This document shows positions 59,235-64,000 of a stretch of 64,000 nucleotides of DNA, piece by piece (within the stretch, counting starts at the first letter, position 1; every line of letters begins with the position of its first letter). Position numbers and translations under genes: made by a program. Source of the DNA: DTU013 sp964490975 (lineage in GTDB: Bacteria; Bacillota; Clostridia; Acetivibrionales; DTU013); NCBI GenBank assembly GCA_964490975.1, contig CAZBEQ010000001.1, positions 62,001 to 126,000 on the forward strand, given 5' to 3'. The notes under the pieces are model-generated. The model searched no databases, was not told the origin of the DNA, and saw nothing but the letters and a program-made list of their open reading frames with translations.

Positions 59235-60311
59235 ATGCCTAAAACAGTAATACCCTTCGGACCCCAGCATCCGGTGCTGCCGGAGCCTCTGCAGCTGAAG
59301 CTGGTAATGCAGGATGAAAAAATCGTAGAGGCGATTCCGGCTATAGGATATGTTCACAGAGGTCTGGAAAAGCTTACTGAATTGAAGGATTTTACACAGA
59401 ACGTATTTATTGTAGAGCGTATCTGCGGCATCTGCAGTATGATGCATGCGATGGCATATTGCCAGGGGATTGAAGAACTGATGAACCTTGAGATCCCCTC
59501 AAGGGCAAAATATCTCAGGGTGATCTGGGCTGAGCTTCACCGGATGCACAGCCATCTTCTCTGGCTGGGCCTGCTGGCAGATGCCTTCGGTTTTGAAAGC
59601 CTTTTCATGCAGATATGGAGAGACAGTGAAAAAGTAATGGACTTGATGGAAGAGACGGCAGGAAGCAGGGTCATCATTTCTGTCAATACCATTGGTGGAA
59701 CAAGAAGGGATCTTTCTGCTGAGATGATGAAGAAGATCCTGGTAGTCACTAAAGAACTGAAGGAAGACCTGAAGCAGGTCGAAGCCGTATTCCTCAACGA
59801 TTATACGGTCAAACACAGACTGGTTGGCGTCGGAGTCCTTCCAGCGAAGGATGCATACCGGCTGGGTACATTGGGACCGATGGCAAGGGCCAGCGGCATC
59901 AAACAGGACTTCCGTATGACGGGGTATTCCGCATATGGGGAATTGGATTTTGAGCCGGTTACTTCGGAGGATGGAGATTCCTACGCAAGAACGTATGTCA
60001 GGCTTTATGAGCTGTACCAGTCCATCGACCTGATCGCCCAGACCATCGGGAAAATACCGGATGGAGAGATCGCGGTGCCGTTCAAAGGCTTTCCGAAGGG
60101 GGAGGTCATCTCAAGGGTGGAACAGCCCAGAGGAGAGGTCCTGTACTACTTGAGGGCAAACGGTACGAAAAACCTGGAAAGAATGCGTGTGAGAACGCCG
60201 ACCTTTGCAAACATTCCGTCGCTGCTGAAGATGCTGCCCGGTTCCGAGCTGGCCGATGTTCCGATATTGATACTTACAATTGACCCATGCATTAGTTGTA
60301 CGGAAAGATAG
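59235..60311 (+). CDS. echE: EchE-like [NiFe] hydrogenase large subunit
   Basis: The 358-residue protein has both Ni-Fe ligand pairs: ERICGICSMMHA (N-terminal CxxC, about 64-67) and DPCISCTER at the very C-terminus. These pairs separate a hydrogenase from the NuoD protein, which lacks them. The protein ends three residues after the last ligand. It therefore has no cleavable C-terminal tail, and the usual maturation protease should not be needed, as in some other group 4 enzymes. It reduces protons to H2 or the reverse, using ferredoxin. Confidence 0.94.
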   Translation: MPKTVIPFGPQHPVLPEPLQLKLVMQDEKIVEAIPAIGYVHRGLEKLTELKDFTQNVFIVERICGICSMMHAMAYCQGIEELMNLEIPSRAKYLRVIWAELHRMHSHLLWLGLLADAFGFESLFMQIWRDSEKVMDLMEETAGSRVIISVNTIGGTRRDLSAEMMKKILVVTKELKEDLKQVEAVFLNDYTVKHRLVGVGVLPAKDAYRLGTLGPMARASGIKQDFRMTGYSAYGELDFEPVTSEDGDSYARTYVRLYELYQSIDLIAQTIGKIPDGEIAVPFKGFPKGEVISRVEQPRGEVLYYLRANGTKNLERMRVRTPTFANIPSLLKMLPGSELADVPILILTIDPCISCTER

Positions 60312-60320
60312 GGTGAGGAC

Positions 60321-60692
60321 ATGTTCGATATGATTGGTAATGTTGCCAGGAACTTATTTTCTAAGCCTGCAACAAGGAAATACCCGATGGTGAAGAGAGA
60401 GCCCTTCAAGGACGTGAGGGGCCGACTCGATAATGATATAGACAAGTGCATTTTCTGCGGCATATGTGAACGGAAATGCCCTTCCAATGCTATAAAGGTC
60501 AGCAAGACAGAAAAATCCTGGGAGCTTGACCCGTTTAAATGCATCATTTGTTCCTCCTGTATTGACAGTTGCCCGAAAAAGTGCCTTTACATGCATGATG
60601 ATTATAAACCGGCAGCATATGAGAAGGAAAACCTGAAATACATTCAGCAGCCCGCAGTCAAAATAGGAAATGAAGCAAATGAAGGGGCCTGA
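60321..60692 (+). CDS. echF: EchF-like 2[4Fe-4S] ferredoxin subunit
   Basis: The 123-residue protein has two cluster motifs, CIFCGICERKCP and CIICSSCIDSCPKKC, typical of EchF/NuoI. It carries electrons from soluble ferredoxin to the small subunit. It is the last structural gene of the hydrogenase. Confidence 0.93.
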   Translation: MFDMIGNVARNLFSKPATRKYPMVKREPFKDVRGRLDNDIDKCIFCGICERKCPSNAIKVSKTEKSWELDPFKCIICSSCIDSCPKKCLYMHDDYKPAAYEKENLKYIQQPAVKIGNEANEGA

Positions 60693-60790
60693 AGGGGGTA
60701 CTGTTCTATTAAGCCATTTGCGTAAGATCCGAAATGAAACCGGGAGGGGAATTGTGTCCTGGTGATTTATGTTTGCAACGGGGTACGGGT

Positions 60791-61132
60791 ATGCATGAGT
60801 ATGCAGTTACAAAGAGCCTGATCGAGCTGTCGTTGAATGAAGCTGAGAAGGCAGGCGCAGTAAAAATTTTGGAAATACGGCTGGTCATAGGGGACCTTTC
60901 GACCATCATCGACGAATCGGTACAGATGTATTTCGACATTATCAGTGAAGGAACTAAAGCAGAGGGCGCAAAGCTGATATTTCGCAGAATACCGGCTCAG
61001 TTTCGGTGCAGCGGCTGTGGCCTGACATACAACAAGCCCTCTGTGGGCTTTGATTGCCCGGAATGTGGCCGACAGGGCATGCCGACCGGAGTTGGCAGAG
61101 AATTTTATATTGAAAGTATAGAAGTGGAGTAG
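60791..61132 (+). CDS. hypA: hydrogenase nickel-insertion protein HypA
   Basis: Starting at ATG 60791 (MHEYAVTKSLIELSLNEAEKAGA) the protein has 113 residues, the normal HypA length. The N-terminal His2 binds nickel; the zinc site is CSGCGLTYNKPSVGFDCPEC. The frame is open upstream to 60734, but MHE is the canonical start. It delivers Ni2+ to the EchE precursor. It lies 6 bases before hypB. Confidence 0.92.
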   Translation: MHEYAVTKSLIELSLNEAEKAGAVKILEIRLVIGDLSTIIDESVQMYFDIISEGTKAEGAKLIFRRIPAQFRCSGCGLTYNKPSVGFDCPECGRQGMPTGVGREFYIESIEVE

Positions 61133-61138
61133 GGGATT

Positions 61139-61786
61139 ATGGAAATCAAAGTAATGAAGAATATAATGAGTACCAACGAAAAACTCGCACAGGATAACAG
61201 GGCTTATTTTGAAGGTAAAGGCATTACTGCCGTGAATATCATGGCATCTCCGGGTGCGGGAAAGACAAGCCTCATTTTGAAGGTCATCAAAGAACTGCGC
61301 GAGGATACGGATATTCATGTCATTGAAGGGGATATCGCATCAAGCATCGATGCGGAGAAAATACAGATGGCCGGGATACCGGTAATACAGATCAATACGG
61401 GTGGAGGCTGCCATCTTGACGCAGCGATGATCAAATCGGCGGTAGAGGATCTGAACATTCAGGGAAGTTCTCTTCTGTTTATTGAAAATGTAGGTAATCT
61501 GGTCTGCCCTTCCGCCTTCGATTTGGGGGAGGACATCCGTTTAGTTATTGCCAGCGTTCCGGAAGGACATGACAAACCTTATAAATATTTGTCAATGTTC
61601 GAGGGAGCCGATGCAATCGTGCTGAACAAAATGGACCTGAAGGAATATATTGATTTTGATTTGAACCTCTTTTACAAGGGGGTCAGGGCTCTTAACGAGA
61701 GGGTGCCGATTTTTGAAGTTTCCTGTCACACAGGGCAGGGAACACAGGAATTTACCAAATGGCTCAGAAGCCGCTTGAAGGGCTGA
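61139..61786 (+). CDS. hypB: hydrogenase nickel-incorporation GTPase HypB
   Basis: The 215-residue SIMIBI GTPase has MASPGAGKTSLILKV (P-loop), IEGDIASSIDAEKI, NTGGGCHLDAAMI and ENVGNLVCPSAFDLGED, and LNKMDL (guanine specificity). It lacks a His-rich N-terminal nickel-storage stretch. With HypA it loads nickel into the large subunit. Confidence 0.95.
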   Translation: MEIKVMKNIMSTNEKLAQDNRAYFEGKGITAVNIMASPGAGKTSLILKVIKELREDTDIHVIEGDIASSIDAEKIQMAGIPVIQINTGGGCHLDAAMIKSAVEDLNIQGSSLLFIENVGNLVCPSAFDLGEDIRLVIASVPEGHDKPYKYLSMFEGADAIVLNKMDLKEYIDFDLNLFYKGVRALNERVPIFEVSCHTGQGTQEFTKWLRSRLKG

Positions 61787-61831
61787 TGACGGCTGGCTTT
61801 GCTGAAGCGGGCAGCTGATGGATGACTAATA

Positions 61832-61920
61832 GCTGGTGGCGGGTGGCAGATTGCGAGTGGCGAGTGGCAGGTGGCAGATAACAGGTGGCAAGGTAGCAGA
61901 TAACAGGTGGCAAGGTAGCA
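61832..61920 (+). repeat. GTGGC-rich tandem repeats before hypF
   Basis: The segment is made of degenerate GTGGCAGAT/GTGGCGAGT units and ends with a 22-bp unit, AGATAACAGGTGGCAAGGTAGC, repeated twice almost perfectly. It fills most of the hypB-hypF gap and supplies the weak ribosome site of hypF. It is probably variable by slippage. Confidence 0.75.
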
Positions 61921-61922
61921 GC

Positions 61923-64000
61923 ATGAAAAGAGTTCGTATTATTATAAAAGGCATAGTGCAGGGAGTGGGCTTTCGTCCCTTTGTCTACCGCCTTGCCTCT
62001 GAGCTGGATCTAAAGGGCTGGGTCAATAATACCGGCTCAGAGGTTATTATTGAAGCCGAAGGAGAGGCAAATGCTCTCGAGAAATTTGAGAGCCGTCTGG
62101 GAATTGAGGCACCTGCGCTGTCGGCGATCCGAAGCCTGAATATACAGGAGCTCGAGCCGGCGGACTTTCATTCCTTCGATATCCTTGAAAGCAGTATTGC
62201 TGGACAAGGTAAGCAGCAAGGTGTGTTTGTTTCGCCTGATATCTCCATCTGTAACAAATGCACACAGGAATTGTTTGATGAAAAAGACAGGCGTTACTTG
62301 TACCCGTTTATCAATTGCACTGATTGCGGTCCCAGGTTTACCATTGTAAAAGATGTACCGTATGACAGGGACCGTACCACCATGAGCGTGTTTGCGATGT
62401 GTGAGGAATGTGCCGGGGAGTACAGTGAGCCATCGAATAGAAGGTATCATGCCCAGCCGGTCTCCTGCTATCATTGCGGGCCGGCTGTTTGGCTCATGGA
62501 TCGGAACGGAAGTGAGTTGCAGGTCCAAAATCCAATTTCCAAGGCGATATCGCTGCTTTCTGAGGGGCGGATCCTTGCCGTAAAAGGGATCGGAGGATAC
62601 CATCTGGTCTGTGATGCTAGCAACCCGGCCGCTGTGGCGGAGCTTAGACGGAGAAAGATCAGGGACGACAAGCCATTTGCCATAATGGCCCGGAATATGC
62701 AGGTTGTCGAAAGGTTTTGCCATATCAGTCCGGAAGAGAAGCATCTTCTGGAAAATGAGAAGCGGCCTATTGTTCTTTTCAGAAAAAGTGAGGGCATTCG
62801 GCTTCCGGAGGAAATCGCTCCGAGGAACTCGTTTCTTGGAATCATGCTGCCTTATACGCCTATCCATCTGCTGCTGTTTAAAGGGACGGTTCTGTTTGAC
62901 ACGTTGGTAATGACCAGTGGGAATCGAAGCTCGGAGCCGATCTGCTATAAGGAAGAGGAAGCGGTACAGACCTTGGGCACGATTGCAGACTATTTCCTTG
63001 CCAACAACAGGGAGATACATACCAGAGTAGATGATTCAGTCATACGAAGCTTCCGGGGAAGGGAATATCCCATCCGGCGCTCGAGGGGCTACGTGCCTGC
63101 GCCGGTACGATGTGATATATTTGACGAGGAGCATGCGGCAGGTAAAACTATTGAAGCTGTTGCTTTACCGGATTCTGCGGCTCCGGTTATAGCTAAAGAT
63201 AATGAGTCGGCATTTTCCATCCCGACGGTCCTGGCAACGGGAGGGGAACTGAAAAGCACGTTCTGTATGAACAAGGGAACGGAATTTTATATCAGCCAGC
63301 ATATAGAAGACCTTGAGAATTACGAAACCCTCCGGTCCTTCGAGGAAGGGATCGATCACTTTAAAAAGCTCTTTGGGCTGAGGCCGGAGATCATTGCATA
63401 TGATTTGCACCCGGGATATCTTTCTACGAAATATGCCCTGACCACAGCTACGGGCAAGCGGGTCGGAATTCAGCATCATCATGCTCACATCGCCGCCTGT
63501 ATGGCGGATAATGAGCTGAAGGGCGAGGTCATCGGAGTTGCTTTTGACGGAGCAGGATATGGTGAAGACGGTAATCTATGGGGCGGAGAATTCTTTTCCG
63601 GGGGCTTGGATGGTTTTATACGGCAAGGCCATCTGGAATATGTGAAGATGCCGGGCGGAGAAGCCGCAATCAGGGAGCCATGGAGAATGGCTGCCGCATA
63701 CCTTTACCATACATTCGGCGGCGATGAAGATATTTGCAATATGAAAGTCCTGCAAGGTATCGGCGAAATCAAACGAGAGGCCGTATTTCAGATGCTGGAG
63801 AAATCCGTCAACTGCCCGATGACCTCCAGTATGGGACGCTTGTTTGATGCAGTGTCGGCACTTTTGAACATACGGCAGGAAATCCGGTATGAGGGACAGG
63901 CTGCTATTGAACTCGAGTTCGCATCCTATGGGGCTGACGGGAGCTCGCTGCGTGAAAGCTGCGGGAGCCGGCCGCAAGAGAGCTATGGGAGCCGGCCGCA
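61923..64000 (+). CDS. hypF: carbamoyltransferase HypF (3' end beyond the window)
   Basis: An open frame from ATG 61923 reaches the right edge, 692 codons so far. Domains: acylphosphatase (IKGIVQGVGFRPFVYRLA, about 7-24), two C4 zinc fingers (CNKCTQELF...CTDCGPRFT and CEECAGEYS...CYHCGPA), a YrdC-like domain (KAISLLSEGRILAVKGIGGYHLVCDASNP) and a Kae1/carbamoyltransferase domain (DLHPGYLSTKYA, QHHHAHIAACMADN, GVAFDGAGYGEDGNLWGGEF). It makes the carbamoyl precursor of the CN- ligands of the Ni-Fe site. The last bases carry a 24-bp repeat. Confidence 0.93.
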   Translation, partial: MKRVRIIIKGIVQGVGFRPFVYRLASELDLKGWVNNTGSEVIIEAEGEANALEKFESRLGIEAPALSAIRSLNIQELEPADFHSFDILESSIAGQGKQQGVFVSPDISICNKCTQELFDEKDRRYLYPFINCTDCGPRFTIVKDVPYDRDRTTMSVFAMCEECAGEYSEPSNRRYHAQPVSCYHCGPAVWLMDRNGSELQVQNPISKAISLLSEGRILAVKGIGGYHLVCDASNPAAVAELRRRKIRDDKPFAIMARNMQVVERFCHISPEEKHLLENEKRPIVLFRKSEGIRLPEEIAPRNSFLGIMLPYTPIHLLLFKGTVLFDTLVMTSGNRSSEPICYKEEEAVQTLGTIADYFLANNREIHTRVDDSVIRSFRGREYPIRRSRGYVPAPVRCDIFDEEHAAGKTIEAVALPDSAAPVIAKDNESAFSIPTVLATGGELKSTFCMNKGTEFYISQHIEDLENYETLRSFEEGIDHFKKLFGLRPEIIAYDLHPGYLSTKYALTTATGKRVGIQHHHAHIAACMADNELKGEVIGVAFDGAGYGEDGNLWGGEFFSGGLDGFIRQGHLEYVKMPGGEAAIREPWRMAAAYLYHTFGGDEDICNMKVLQGIGEIKREAVFQMLEKSVNCPMTSSMGRLFDAVSALLNIRQEIRYEGQAAIELEFASYGADGSSLRESCGSRPQESYGSRP
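63958..64000 (+). repeat. 24-bp tandem repeat inside hypF
   Basis: GGGAGCCGGCCGCA occurs at 63963-63976 and 63987-64000, a 24-bp in-frame period encoding S(C/Y)GSRPQE. It looks like an insertion in the Kae1 domain and may extend past the edge. Confidence 0.6.

Noticed and set aside
62037..63020. 327-codon open frame on the minus strand
   Set aside because: It lies antisense to hypF, whose plus-strand frame carries all family motifs. The minus frame has no ribosome site and no recognisable domain.

Overview
The window looks like a low-to-mid GC, spore-forming, anaerobic, cellulolytic-type Clostridia chromosome (Ruminiclostridium/Acetivibrio-like). The evidence is a germination amidase (CwlD type), a redox repressor Rex, an Ech-type energy-converting [NiFe] hydrogenase with hyp maturation genes, a Cthe_2159-type carbohydrate-binding lipoprotein, a giant S-layer-anchored secreted protein, and many AGGAGG ribosome sites with GTG/TTG starts. 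The species assignment is inference.

Positions 1-15340 form a mobile defence island. It opens with a serine recombinase and a decayed second copy. A strongly promoted operon follows (1515-10470): a small HTH protein, a C5-cytosine methyltransferase, a MORC/MutL-like GHKL ATPase, a Z1-domain helicase-like ATPase, a PD-(D/E)XK protein (DUF4420 type), an AIPR protein and the ruin of an HNH-nuclease-like gene. This is a multi-gene restriction-like system whose mechanism is poorly known. Next come an orphan Rep-like protein and a second candidate defence unit, an ABC-type ATPase with a separately encoded TOPRIM protein. The island ends at a 3' half of tRNA-Cys(GCA) at 15291-15340, the typical scar of integration into a tRNA gene. 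The left boundary lies outside the window.

Positions 15341-21267 are a scar zone: a MITE-like element, two paralogous membrane-anchored beta-propeller-like proteins (the first broken by an in-frame TAG), a self-regulated MarR gene with a PPOX flavoprotein, two more tRNA-Cys 3' remnants in opposite orientation, and fragments of three genes.

Positions 21273-50880 are chromosomal: a NapH-like Fe-S membrane protein, a diguanylate cyclase, the 1894-residue SLH protein, a LuxR-type two-component cluster with an extra kinase-like protein lacking an ATPase domain, a ZIP transporter, an OmpR-type two-component system facing a VTC/DUF4956/Cthe_2159 operon through TTAAGG direct repeats, small spore or envelope genes, a response regulator-GGDEF/HEAT operon, cwlD, an ABC-F ATPase, rex, and aroA-tyrA-aroF for aromatic amino acids.

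Positions 51059-64000 carry an EF-G paralogue, a DUF4349 lipoprotein, a long intergenic region holding an unexplained structured-RNA candidate (55252-55365), and the echABCDEF-like operon followed by hypA, hypB and a hypF that runs off the right edge. The first ech gene is split by an in-frame TAG at a position where glutamine is expected, as in the beta-propeller gene at 17174.
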